Source: Bryobacterales bacterium (lineage in GTDB: Bacteria > Acidobacteriota > Terriglobia > Bryobacterales > Bryobacteraceae). From it: a DNA stretch of 41,833 nt. The position numbers and the translations under genes were made by a program. Numbering within the stretch: the first letter of the stretch is position 1; the number at the start of each line of letters is the position of its first letter. Positions 9,802-18,433 of this stretch are shown in pieces. Where the stretch lies: NCBI GenBank assembly GCA_003136675.1, contig PLFE01000100.1, positions 528 to 42,360 of the forward strand. The letters run 5' to 3'. The notes under the pieces are model-generated. The model did not search any database, was not told the DNA's origin, and saw only the letters and a list, made by a program, of their open reading frames with translations.

Positions 9802-10275
9802 CTACGAAACCCCGGCCCCGCATCTGCGTTTCGATGGAACCCAGCGTCCGTCTGCGTCTTCAAACACAAGGTTTCCAAAGGCGGCGCAAAGAGGACAAGA
9901 ATACTCGAACCGCATCACGGCGTAGCGGTGAGTCGCGTCAAACCGAATCTCGGACACGCCCAGGTTCGGCGCCCGCTTGGAATCTTGTCCGCTGTTAATG
10001 AACATGTAGTTCAAGCCTGAGATGGTTCTCGGATCAAGTAACTGGCTGTTCACGGAAGGTCCGGCCGGGAGGCTGATCCCGGCCACGCAACCTTTCCGTT
10101 CGTCGTCCGAAATCTGGAGCGCGATGTATTTGCGCTGAAGTAAAATTGGCGCATTCCTACCGTTCAGGAACGTTTCGAAGAACACGCGATAAACCGCCAA
10201 CCGGTCTTGAGAGGGGGAACTGCTACCGCATCCGACAGCCAACGACGCAAGGGCCGGAAGCGACAGGCTTCTCAT
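9802..10275 (-). CDS. small predicted lipoprotein, unknown function
   Basis: 157 residues beginning MRSLSLPALASLAVGC. The lipobox ASLAVGC at residues 10-16 predicts signal peptidase II cleavage and lipidation, followed by a Gly/Ser linker. The mature part has two Cys pairs (CPLC near the C-terminus and other single Cys). I recognise no domain. It overlaps the hydroxy-acid oxidase gene by the ATGA tetranucleotide (10272-10275), so it is the last gene of operon B and is probably translationally coupled. It ends 5 bp from the convergent DUF4139 gene. Confidence 0.7.
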   Translation of the reverse strand: MRSLSLPALASLAVGCGSSSPSQDRLAVYRVFFETFLNGRNAPILLQRKYIALQISDDERKGCVAGISLPAGPSVNSQLLDPRTISGLNYMFINSGQDSKRAPNLGVSEIRFDATHRYAVMRFEYSCPLCAAFGNLVFEDADGRWVPSKRRCGAGVS

Positions 10276-11354
10276 GAGTTATAGAGTAACTGCTCCCCCA
10301 AACCGCCCAGGTGACTCGCCCCTGTCAGACCCATGGCCATTCTGGTCTCAACGTCCAGAATCTGCAGCACCCTGGCCACACCCTGCTCGCCGCCAACGCA
10401 GAGTCCCCAGCAATACGGGCGGCCCACCATGACGGCCGTCGCTCCCAGGCAAAGCGCTTTCACGACATCAATGCCTCGCCGGACGCCGCCATCGATCAAA
10501 ACCGGAATTCTGCCGCCAACGGCCGCAACGATAAGAGGCAGCACGTCCATCGTGGCCGGAGCTGAATCCAGGCTTCGTCCACCGTGGTTGGAAACCACAA
10601 TCCCATCGATTCCGCGACGAACCGCTTCGCTCGCATCGTCAGCGTGCAGGATGCCCTTCAGCAGCACCGGCACTTTCACCGAAGCGCGCAGGCGCTCGAT
10701 ATCGTCCCATGTGGCATCGGCGGCGCGGATGAAGTTATAAACCTCCGTGGCTACGGGGCGGTGCGGAGCGCCCGCCAGATCAACGCCCATGTGGCGGAGA
10801 TTCTCGCGGATCACGCCTTCCGGCAGCTTGAATCCCGCGCGGAGTTCGCGGTCGCGGGGACCGTTCACTGGGATATCCACGGTCACCACGATCGCCTCAC
10901 AACCTGAATCCACCGCGGCGCGAATCACGCGCGCCGTGGAGGCACGGTCCGGTTGAATGTAGAGTTGGAACCACAGCGGCCGGCTGGACGCCCGCGCCAT
11001 GTCTTCGATGCTGGTTGTGGCGAAGGTGGCGGCCACCAGCAGAGATCCTGCTTCATTGGCGGCGCGCACCACAGCCAGTTCGCCTTCCGGGTGGAAGAGT
11101 TTGTGATAGCCGGTGGGCGCGAGCAGGATGGGCGAATTCAGCTTGCGGCCGAACAGCTCAATCGAAAGGTCGATGCGGCTCACGTCGCGCAGGACGCGCG
11201 GCCACAAACGGATTTGCTCGAAGGCGCGGATGTTGTCGCGCAGGGTCACGCCTTCGCCCGCTCCGCCGTTCAGGAACTCGATGGCCCGGTGGCTGGCGAA
11301 CCGCGGCGCGGCGGCTTCAAAATCGGCGACGGTGAGCAGCGGAACTTCACTCAT
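10272..11354 (-). CDS. FMN-dependent alpha-hydroxy-acid oxidase/dehydrogenase
   Basis: A 360-residue TIM-barrel flavoenzyme of the glycolate oxidase/lactate dehydrogenase (LldD) family, oxidising a 2-hydroxy acid to the 2-oxo acid. Conserved active-site residues by alignment to spinach glycolate oxidase are Tyr132 (FQLYIQ), Lys233 (LLKGI), His257 and Arg260 (SNHGGR), and the FMN phosphate site DGGVRRG and GRPYCWG. Tyr24 of glycolate oxidase, a substrate-carboxylate contact, is Phe27 here, and the Trp108 position is Phe. These changes suggest a non-standard substrate. It overlaps the upstream acyltransferase gene by 8 bp and the downstream lipoprotein gene by 4 bp, so it belongs to operon B. 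Confidence 0.92.
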   Translation of the reverse strand: MSEVPLLTVADFEAAAPRFASHRAIEFLNGGAGEGVTLRDNIRAFEQIRLWPRVLRDVSRIDLSIELFGRKLNSPILLAPTGYHKLFHPEGELAVVRAANEAGSLLVAATFATTSIEDMARASSRPLWFQLYIQPDRASTARVIRAAVDSGCEAIVVTVDIPVNGPRDRELRAGFKLPEGVIRENLRHMGVDLAGAPHRPVATEVYNFIRAADATWDDIERLRASVKVPVLLKGILHADDASEAVRRGIDGIVVSNHGGRSLDSAPATMDVLPLIVAAVGGRIPVLIDGGVRRGIDVVKALCLGATAVMVGRPYCWGLCVGGEQGVARVLQILDVETRMAMGLTGASHLGGLGEQLLYNS

Positions 11355-12552
11355 CCCCTGTATCTTCTCTTACTGCTCTTACTCCGCGTACCTTATCTCG
11401 TAACGCCGCTTTGCATTTGCGCGCAAACACCCCAGCCGACCAGACGGCTTCCGCGTAGCGGCTCTTCCATCGTGAATCGAACAGGCGAAGCGTAACGGTG
11501 GTTCGCGAATGCTGGGCCCAATGCGCCTTGTACGATTCGCCGCCGCGCAGAAAGTCGAATTCCCGAAAGCCCAGGCGGATGGCTTCCTCAATGGCACGGC
11601 CTGTCATCATCTGCCCGACACCTTTCTGCTTCCAGGCCGGGTGCATCCCGCACTGGTAGAACTGAAACGTGCTGCCGGCGGCAAACCCGTAGAGACTTGC
11701 GACGGGTTGGCCATCCACGCGAATCAAAAACAGCATCGCCAACGCGCGGCCCGCCAGCCGCTCCATTACCTTCGCGTGAAACGTAAGTACGTCAGGCTCG
11801 GTGAACGCGCTCTTTTCCTGACGCTGCTCGAACCGCATGCGATGCAGACGGATCAGTTCCGGAAACTCGCGCGTCAGGGTGGCGTGATCCGCGATCGACA
11901 GAAACTCGACCGAACCTTCCCGTTCCAGCACGCGCCAGCGTCTCTTGTAGTTGCAGCGCAGGTGGCTGCTCAAACCTTTCAGGAAGGCTTCCCGAGTTTG
12001 AGGAAGGGGAATGTAATAGCAGACAGCAGCCGCGTTCCGCGTGCAGTGCATCCCCAGCGCCTCCAAGCGGAAACGGAAGCCGGCCATGAGGGGTGAATCC
12101 GCGGTGTCATGCAGCGCGATGCAATCCCATTCGCCGCGATGCTGCGCCATTGTCCGGACGATCTCTCCGGTTACGCGGGCTTCGTACGCAGGCACGGCCA
12201 AAAGACTCAGGTAGTCCGATCCACTGTGCTCATCCGCCAGAAGCCGCAGGCGTCGTACGGGCATGCACCCCAGCCAGATCCTTTCAATCGAAAACGGCGC
12301 GAGCCCCACGAGGCGGCCGCCTGGATCGCGAACCGAGATAATGGCGAGCGAACGCCCCTTTCCCCATGTCTGCCACCACGCCGACATCCATTCAAAGCTG
12401 ACGAAGATATTATTGACAGCAGCCGCTTCCGCGAGCGCGGACCACTCAGGCGCAAGTTCCCCGAACGCATGCGCGCTGGTTACCCACTCGACCTGAAGCT
12501 GCTCGCCAGTCGTTTCGCCCGCCTCGGGAAGCACCTCTATAGTCTGTTCCAT
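11347..12552 (-). CDS. GNAT/FemAB-like acyltransferase (CelD/BioF2-like, GNAT_6)
   Basis: 401 residues resembling the CelD/BcsL-type double-GNAT family found in exopolysaccharide loci. Typical features are FVSFEWMSAWWQTWG (about residues 49-63), the block FLKGLSSHLRCNYKRRWRVLEREG (about 190-213), and the C-terminal GNAT half with GQPVASLYGFAAGSTFQFYQCGMHPAWKQKGVGQMM (about 285-320). Members probably transfer acyl or aminoacyl groups to cell-surface substrates, but the donor and acceptor are unknown. It overlaps the fusion gene upstream (16 bp) and the oxidase downstream (8 bp). A second, divergent member of the same fold lies in the same operon at 16173-17273. Confidence 0.82.
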   Translation of the reverse strand: MEQTIEVLPEAGETTGEQLQVEWVTSAHAFGELAPEWSALAEAAAVNNIFVSFEWMSAWWQTWGKGRSLAIISVRDPGGRLVGLAPFSIERIWLGCMPVRRLRLLADEHSGSDYLSLLAVPAYEARVTGEIVRTMAQHRGEWDCIALHDTADSPLMAGFRFRLEALGMHCTRNAAAVCYYIPLPQTREAFLKGLSSHLRCNYKRRWRVLEREGSVEFLSIADHATLTREFPELIRLHRMRFEQRQEKSAFTEPDVLTFHAKVMERLAGRALAMLFLIRVDGQPVASLYGFAAGSTFQFYQCGMHPAWKQKGVGQMMTGRAIEEAIRLGFREFDFLRGGESYKAHWAQHSRTTVTLRLFDSRWKSRYAEAVWSAGVFARKCKAALRDKVRGVRAVREDTGDE

Positions 12553-15305
12553 CGGAGAACCGAAGTCATCCTTTCCAGGCCGGACCTTTGCGCCACGGCC
12601 AGCAGAGCGTTTAGAAAAGCCGGGGCGGTTTTAGTAGCGAGCGGTGGAACACCGGGCGCAAGAATTCGTGCAGCCTCAAGCAGGCCCGCCTGTAATGGCC
12701 GCTTCATCATTCGGCATCGCCCAGCGGCTGCCATCTCGCGGATACCTCGCGAGGCGTTAGCGGGCGCAAACGCGACGTCGGCAGCGCGTAGCATGTCCAG
12801 ATCCTGATCGGAATCTCCGATCGCCGCCACGAAGCCTACGCGGCGGTTGACCAGAATTCGGACGGCGGCCACGCCTGTGGCTTTACCCGCCCCTTTCGCG
12901 ATGACGTGAGTGTCTGCGCCGCTGTGGATCACCGCCAGGCCCGTTAAGTCCGCCAGGGCGAGGTCGGTGTCACGCAGCCGCACGGTTTTCTCACCGTCGA
13001 ACCGGAATGCGCGGATCGAATGGCGGTGCTGAGGGTCTATAGCGACGCCTTCGGTTCTTGCGACCGCCTCTCTGACGCGATCCATCGCGGCAAGAGAAGC
13101 CGCATCGACCAGCGAGGTTTCGCGCCCGGCCACGGCATCCCAGAAGACGCTTCCCAGTTCCGCCACGCCGCCGGCCAACCCAAAGCTGCGCGCATATTGC
13201 CGGACGTGTTCCAGACTACGGGCGGTGTTCAGCACGCAGGAAACGCCGCCCTCTTTCAGAATCCGAAGAGCTTCCACGCCGTCCGGTGTCGTGTGCGGGA
13301 AGCCGAGCTGATTCCAATCCAGCACGCCATCCAGATCCAGAAACAGCAACTTCTCCGTCCAGACCGATTTGCGCCGTGCCAGTTCGCGTCCCATCTCGCG
13401 TGTCATTTGAAAGGCGGCAAAGTCGCGGGCGGCGAGATATCGCTCCGCCCAGCGCTTGTGCCGCGCATCGCCCGGCTTCTTCCCGATCCAGTAAGTGGAC
13501 GCGCGCATCACGGTCATCGCGCAGAGAATCTTGTAGAGCGTAAGGCGTTGGTCTACCGCAAAGTCACGGCTCTCCATGGTGTAAGCGTCCAGCAGGTCCG
13601 CCTCTTCGCCCTCATTCATTCCAAACTCAAAACTCGCCGACGCCAAGTCCCATGCGGGATCGGTCAGGTCCAATTCAGCGCCGCCGAAATTGTGATGCTC
13701 GAAATCCGTTTTGTAGAGCCGTCCGTTGCGGCGGATCCAGTCGCCGGGGCGCATTTGTCCGTCGAGGAGAACGGGTTTCGGCGGCTGTAACGAGCGCAGT
13801 GCGCGCAGAATCGCCGGCTGCTTGAACCGGCCGAGATAAGGCCCATAAACCTTGCGTAACGTCGCCGTCAAATCGTTCCATCCGCACCAGCCGAGTTCCG
13901 GATGTCCGAAACGGGGCTCCCGTTTTAAAGCCAGAGTGGCCGAACGGCGAGCGATATAGAAGCCGAGGGCAGTTACGCTTGTGGCATTGAGGACGGGCTC
14001 GCCTTCAATCCACTCGGAAAACAGAATGCCTTCCCGCTGAGCGAGGGAGGAAGGTACAAAACCTTCCAACCGTTCTCCCGCCAGGAATGCGTGATAGCCC
14101 AGCCAGCCCCAACCAACGCTCTTCGCGAGAACACGGCCGGAACCAGGGACGTCCACGAGCCGCTTCAAGCGCACTTCAAACCCGTCGCCGGCAGCGGATT
14201 CGAACTTCCGGTTCACCTCTCGCGTTTCCAGACTTTCGCCAACCGGCTGGCCCAGCACCCCGGCAATCCAGCCCGAAGCGAGCAACTTCACCTTGTAGCG
14301 ATTCTCCGGGGCGAGCACCACCATGCGAATCCCACGCGATTCGGCTTCCGGAAGCGTCCAACCGGGATTCGCCGGATGCCCGGGAACGGCCGCCGCGATG
14401 CGAGCCGGCTTGCCGCCCAGCCGTTCCAGCATGCCGAGCAGCAGACGCAGCGTGACGCCGGTATTGGGGTGGTCGTCAATCACCAGGAAAGATCCGCCGC
14501 GGCGAACAACACTCCGGATGGCCGAGCGTTCGGCGGAAGACAGCCCGTTCTTCGGGCGCACGGTGATCCAGGTGGCGCTCAAATTGGCGGTGACGCGGAG
14601 GCTGGCCGCAGCCAGCGGAGCGAAATAAGCGCCGGCGGTGCGCGGGCCGATCACCAACAGGGGCTTTGCGCGGTCTGGGGCAGCGTCCGCCAAATACTGG
14701 TTCGCGAGCGCCACTACATCCTGGTGCGCAAGATCCTGACAGCGGAATCCCTCCGGAATCCGCATCCTTCGCCGCAGCAGTCCCGCGCCGATGGATGCTG
14801 TGGCCTTGTCCAGCAGCGGCAGCGCCGCCCGGTCGAAGCCGCCCGTTTCGCCATGCAGCAGTTCCAGGCAGGCGGCGTCCACACACCCCGTCCAACGTTC
14901 CCGCCAGGCAGCCGCTTTCGAGCGGCGGCGGAACGCGGCCGGCAGATTCAGAATCCGCTCCGCGGCCGCGCAGGCCTGTTTCAGGATTGGGCTACGAGCG
15001 ATCTTCGCAATCGGCGAAAGGTCGACCGTCTTCTCATCCAGATAGTCGTCGATGGTGCAGGCGATGGCGCAGGCAAACAGATAGACATTGACGGCGCTCT
15101 CCCGCTTCTGCCATTCCGGCGCCGGCCGCGAGCGCCCATCTAACTCCTCGCAGAGGCGCACCAGGAGATCGCCGAGAGGCAGAAATGGATCGAGGCACCA
15201 GGAATACCGCTGGTAGAAATCGCGCGAACTGGCCTGCGAAGTCTCTATCGCAGTCCCTGCCGCTGTGTCTGTCGCATCTTCCGTGAGTGCTACCGCTGCA
15301 CGCAT
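12537..15305 (-). CDS. 922-residue fusion: phosphoribosyltransferase-like, aminoglycoside-kinase-like and HAD phosphatase domains
   Basis: I start at the ATG at 15303-15305 because a textbook AAGGAGG lies 8 nt upstream. The longer frame to 15509 lies inside the preceding gene. Residues about 30-205 are helical and unrecognised. Residues about 214-345 look like a type I phosphoribosyltransferase: LLVIGPRTAG at the first strand, then FLVIDDHPNTGVTL (273-286), matching the PRPP-binding loop. Residues about 375-640 resemble an aminoglycoside/choline kinase: LLDGQMRPGDW (513-523) sits where HGDxxxxN is expected and TDFEHHNFGG (533-542) is DFG-like. Residues 652-885 are a HAD phosphatase of the Cof/sucrose-phosphatase group: DLDG (657-660), Thr694, Lys804 and GDSDQDLD (830-837). 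No described protein of this architecture is known to me. Confidence 0.8.
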   Translation of the reverse strand: MRAAVALTEDATDTAAGTAIETSQASSRDFYQRYSWCLDPFLPLGDLLVRLCEELDGRSRPAPEWQKRESAVNVYLFACAIACTIDDYLDEKTVDLSPIAKIARSPILKQACAAAERILNLPAAFRRRSKAAAWRERWTGCVDAACLELLHGETGGFDRAALPLLDKATASIGAGLLRRRMRIPEGFRCQDLAHQDVVALANQYLADAAPDRAKPLLVIGPRTAGAYFAPLAAASLRVTANLSATWITVRPKNGLSSAERSAIRSVVRRGGSFLVIDDHPNTGVTLRLLLGMLERLGGKPARIAAAVPGHPANPGWTLPEAESRGIRMVVLAPENRYKVKLLASGWIAGVLGQPVGESLETREVNRKFESAAGDGFEVRLKRLVDVPGSGRVLAKSVGWGWLGYHAFLAGERLEGFVPSSLAQREGILFSEWIEGEPVLNATSVTALGFYIARRSATLALKREPRFGHPELGWCGWNDLTATLRKVYGPYLGRFKQPAILRALRSLQPPKPVLLDGQMRPGDWIRRNGRLYKTDFEHHNFGGAELDLTDPAWDLASASFEFGMNEGEEADLLDAYTMESRDFAVDQRLTLYKILCAMTVMRASTYWIGKKPGDARHKRWAERYLAARDFAAFQMTREMGRELARRKSVWTEKLLFLDLDGVLDWNQLGFPHTTPDGVEALRILKEGGVSCVLNTARSLEHVRQYARSFGLAGGVAELGSVFWDAVAGRETSLVDAASLAAMDRVREAVARTEGVAIDPQHRHSIRAFRFDGEKTVRLRDTDLALADLTGLAVIHSGADTHVIAKGAGKATGVAAVRILVNRRVGFVAAIGDSDQDLDMLRAADVAFAPANASRGIREMAAAGRCRMMKRPLQAGLLEAARILAPGVPPLATKTAPAFLNALLAVAQRSGLERMTSVLRWNRL

Positions 15306-16180
15306 AGGGCGTTCCTCCTTTGGTGTCTGGCCATGAATCCGTCGCGCAAGAGCCACCACAAAATCCGCGGCTTCGAAACGGCCTGACGCAGCGCATAAGG
15401 CAGCCAGGCGTGACCGTAAGGCAGGTAGAACCGGACCGGGACCTTCAGTGCCCTCGTGGCCTTCAGCACACCTTGCTTCGGGAAGCCATAGAGAAGTTCC
15501 AGTTCGCAAGGCGTACCCGCATTCTTCAAGATCACAAGAGCGCGGCGCGCCAACGCTGGATCGTGGGTCGCCACGCTGACGTGGCGAGCACGCCCCGCCA
15601 GCAGCCTCACTACGTTTAGAAATCCAGCGCAGGGTTCAATTTCCTCGCCGTCCGGAGCGCCCCACTGCCCTTTCACCACCCGCACGGTGAGGCCGAGACG
15701 AATGGCAAGCTCCGCATCACGTAAGCTGCGCGACCAGCGGCCCGGAAGCGTGCATCCGATATCACCGTGCACCAGGAGACTCTCCTCGATGAGGCAGAAA
15801 GTGGCGTCAACGGTCTCGGGCGCCAGCGCATCGAAGTGAATTTTGATTGAGTGCGAATGGGCGGCCTTCAGCACTGGATAGAGCCGCGACGGGTCAAAGT
15901 CGAACGAGGGCGCTTTGATCGAGATATAAGACTCAAGCCCGCTGGCGGCCGACGCCCGGACAGTCTGCAGATACATCTCGATGACTTTGTCCGGCGAGTC
16001 GCATGCGGAATCCCAGAAAGCCAGGGTGTTCGCCGCGCCTTCGGGACCGAGGGCTTGCGCCACACTGAGGGCTTGCTCGACCGTCGAGCCGGCCACGTAG
16101 GCTTTGGCCGCCTTCTTCAGCAGCGGGGCCATGGCGGCGATGGGTAGTTGCAAGGCAGCGAGGGGGAAGTTCTTAGTCAT
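15290..16180 (-). CDS. proline dehydrogenase-fold protein, divergent, substrate unknown
   Basis: 296 residues with the order of motifs of the FAD-dependent proline dehydrogenase barrel: YISIKAPSFDFDPSRL (about 85-100), VRVVKGQWG (167-174), SVATHDPAL (202-210), LELLYGFPK (227-235) and RFYLPYGHAWLPYALRQ (250-266). In true proline dehydrogenases the last motif ends in a Tyr-x-x-Arg-Arg that grips the substrate carboxylate, and here it is Tyr-Ala-Leu-Arg-Gln, so one of the two Arg is missing. The fold call is good, the proline call is not. It sits in operon B between an acyltransferase (8 bp overlap) and the fusion gene (16 bp overlap), not beside proline or P5C genes, which argues for another substrate. 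Confidence 0.75.
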   Translation of the reverse strand: MTKNFPLAALQLPIAAMAPLLKKAAKAYVAGSTVEQALSVAQALGPEGAANTLAFWDSACDSPDKVIEMYLQTVRASAASGLESYISIKAPSFDFDPSRLYPVLKAAHSHSIKIHFDALAPETVDATFCLIEESLLVHGDIGCTLPGRWSRSLRDAELAIRLGLTVRVVKGQWGAPDGEEIEPCAGFLNVVRLLAGRARHVSVATHDPALARRALVILKNAGTPCELELLYGFPKQGVLKATRALKVPVRFYLPYGHAWLPYALRQAVSKPRILWWLLRDGFMARHQRRNALCVQR

Positions 16181-17273
16181 GCTTCTTATGTCTCTGCAGG
16201 AAGGATTTTGCGGCCCGAACGGCTAGGGCGGTCATGCCGGTAAGACTGAAAGGGAAGACGTGAAGGGAGCAGCAGGCGAGTTCCTCTTCGGTCCACAACC
16301 TGGTCCAGGGTTCGATGTCGCCGTTGAATTCATAGGTGGCGATTCCGGCGAGAGCCGCGTGCCGGATGCTCTCGCGCGTGAGCAGATTTCCGGGGGAAGA
16401 ACGGGCGAACGCTTCGTCGTAACCCGCGCGCAATAGCGAAAAGCGCGTGGGCGTCTGGATGGCAATCTGTGCGGCCGCATTCTGTCCCGCGATGCGTAGC
16501 AGGCAAATACGCAGGCGGCCCAAGCGAGCTTCGGCGGCGCAGTACCGGTGGAAGAACTCGCAACGGACTGGGTCGGCTGCAAGGGCCGTGCCCGCGGCGC
16601 CCTTCCAGCCGGCTGCCTCGACCCGCAGCACTTCGCCGATGAGTCCGGCCACCTCGGCTGGCGCGGGTGCGAGGATTTGGGTTTCAACCGCACCCAGCTT
16701 CTCGGAAGTGCGGCGGGCACGGCGTAGGTCGGAACGGCGTCCGGAATTCAGATGACTCTCCGGCTCGATCCAGCTTTCGTCGAGCCGGATCAGCGGAGAG
16801 GCGGCAGCCGGTTTCCTGACAATCAGCGCGCGGCGCTCGAAGATTTTTTCCACGAAGGTAACAATGGGTGACGCGGCAGGAATGCGCTGCAGGTAGAGCG
16901 GAAGGGCGGTGCGGCGGATCAGCATTAGCAGTTCTTCGACGGCTTGGGGAGTCCGGTAAAGGAAATCCAGAGGCTCGTACATTTCCGCTGCCAGCAGGGT
17001 AAGCGGCTGCGCGAAGCCGCGCGCTCTGACCAGCGGGGCGATCCCTCCGGCGGCCAGGAAAACATGCAACTGTTGCCGTGACGCCAACCCATCCGCCCAT
17101 GCCTTCTGGTAATCGAACCCGGCCGCGATGGTGGCCGAGGTGGCAGCCATTTGCTCCCATTCGCGGCGCACCGCGTCGAGTTCCGCCGCGTCTTTTATCT
17201 TGCGGGCGATCTCGTGGTAGCCCGCGTTCGACTTTGCAGTAATCTGCTGCGATAGTGTTTCGATCGGACTCAT
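16173..17273 (-). CDS. GNAT/FemAB-like acyltransferase, second copy type
   Basis: 366 residues with the two-lobed GNAT arrangement of CelD/BioF2-like proteins: the block HLNSGRRSDLRRARRTSEKLG (about 178-198), then VLRVEAAGWKGAAGTALAADP (about 217-237) and the acetyltransferase core LLRIAGQNAAAQIAIQTPTRFSLLRAGYDEAFARSSPGNLL (about 262-302). GWKG plus the ...SPGN segment is typical of the family found in polysaccharide clusters. Donor and acceptor are unknown. Start and the upstream GT4 stop share one base (TAATG at 17271-17275). The start is ATG. Same operon as the member at 11347-12552, and clearly divergent from it in sequence. Confidence 0.78.
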   Translation of the reverse strand: MSPIETLSQQITAKSNAGYHEIARKIKDAAELDAVRREWEQMAATSATIAAGFDYQKAWADGLASRQQLHVFLAAGGIAPLVRARGFAQPLTLLAAEMYEPLDFLYRTPQAVEELLMLIRRTALPLYLQRIPAASPIVTFVEKIFERRALIVRKPAAASPLIRLDESWIEPESHLNSGRRSDLRRARRTSEKLGAVETQILAPAPAEVAGLIGEVLRVEAAGWKGAAGTALAADPVRCEFFHRYCAAEARLGRLRICLLRIAGQNAAAQIAIQTPTRFSLLRAGYDEAFARSSPGNLLTRESIRHAALAGIATYEFNGDIEPWTRLWTEEELACCSLHVFPFSLTGMTALAVRAAKSFLQRHKKHD

Positions 17274-18433
17274 TATTTCTTCAATGCCAGTAATTGGCCG
17301 TATCGCACGGCCAGATTCTGAACCATGCGGCGCGCCGTGAAATTCTCCTCGACCCGGGCTCGCGCCACGCGGCCCAGGCGCTGCGCCTGCGCCGGGTTGC
17401 TCAGAAGTTGAAGGATCTTGAGGGCCGCTAGATCCGCATCGCCGGACGGGACCAGCAAAGTGCTCAGTTCACCCGTCAGCACCTCCGGCGTGCCCCCGAC
17501 GGCCGTGGCCACGCATGGAACGGCCGCCGCCATGGCCTCAAGCAGAGCATTCGACATTCCCTCGCTACGGGAGAGCAGGCAAAATACGTCAGCCGCGTCG
17601 AGCAGCGGAGTAATATCTTCAACCTTTCCGAGAAACCGCACGTGCCGCGCAAGGCCGAGTTCAGTGACAAGGGCACGCATCTCGCGGGCATAGCGCTCGT
17701 CATGGTCGGACCCGGCAATCCAGAAGCGCACGTCAGGATTCTGAGCGACCACGCGCTGCGCAGTCCGGATCAAAACGTCGGTGCCTTTAATGCCGCGGAT
17801 ATTTCCTACGCTCAGGACCACCGGCGAACTCCCTTCCCGAGGAACTCGGACGGGGGCCGGCCCGAACGGGATACCGTTGGGGATCGTGACCACGCGTTTC
17901 GGGTCGAGGCGATCGCGCGAGATCATCTCTTGCCGCACCGCTTCAGAGACCGTGTGAACTTCATCGAACAGGAAACCGAGCAGGCGATAACCATATTGGC
18001 TGCGGCGTGTGCGCAGGAAGCCCATGTCGCGCCGGCTGGAAATCACCGGCCGCCCACTGAGTTTCGCGACCAGACCGCCGAGCAGATCCGACGTTTCAAA
18101 GAAGGTGTGCACCAGGTCCACACGTTCGCGGCGGATGAATTGCGCCAGGCGCGCGGCTGTTTTCAGGACGCTGCTCCCGGTTACGCGCCCCAATGGAAAC
18201 TCGATCACAGGGCACCCGAAACCGCTCTTCATGGCCAAACCCGGACGAAGGCGAAACGTTCCTACGGTGAGGCGGTAGCGATCTGTGGGAAGAAGTTGAG
18301 CGGTGCGAAGTAACGCCTGTTCCGCGCCGCCGAGCCCCCATAGAACATCGATCAGATAGAGGATGTGCCGGCGCGAGTCATCGTATCGATTTGGCGCAGC
18401 CAGCGTTTGCTCCCGTTCTAGAACGATTGGCAT
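17273..18433 (-). CDS. glycosyltransferase family 4 (GT-B)
   Basis: 386 residues with the two Rossmann-like lobes of GT4 retaining enzymes, which add sugars from nucleotide-sugar donors. The N-terminal lobe begins HILYLIDVLWGLGGAEQALL, with the GGAE acceptor loop. The C-terminal lobe has SVGNIRGIKGTDVLI and the EX7E motif within SRSEGMSNALLEAMAAAVP. I start at the ATG at 18431-18433. The longer open frame to 18784 lies inside the upstream deacetylase gene and has no family match. Overlaps: 16 bp with the deacetylase gene, 1 bp with the acyltransferase gene. The sugar specificity cannot be read from the sequence. Confidence 0.92.
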   Translation of the reverse strand: MPIVLEREQTLAAPNRYDDSRRHILYLIDVLWGLGGAEQALLRTAQLLPTDRYRLTVGTFRLRPGLAMKSGFGCPVIEFPLGRVTGSSVLKTAARLAQFIRRERVDLVHTFFETSDLLGGLVAKLSGRPVISSRRDMGFLRTRRSQYGYRLLGFLFDEVHTVSEAVRQEMISRDRLDPKRVVTIPNGIPFGPAPVRVPREGSSPVVLSVGNIRGIKGTDVLIRTAQRVVAQNPDVRFWIAGSDHDERYAREMRALVTELGLARHVRFLGKVEDITPLLDAADVFCLLSRSEGMSNALLEAMAAAVPCVATAVGGTPEVLTGELSTLLVPSGDADLAALKILQLLSNPAQAQRLGRVARARVEENFTARRMVQNLAVRYGQLLALKK

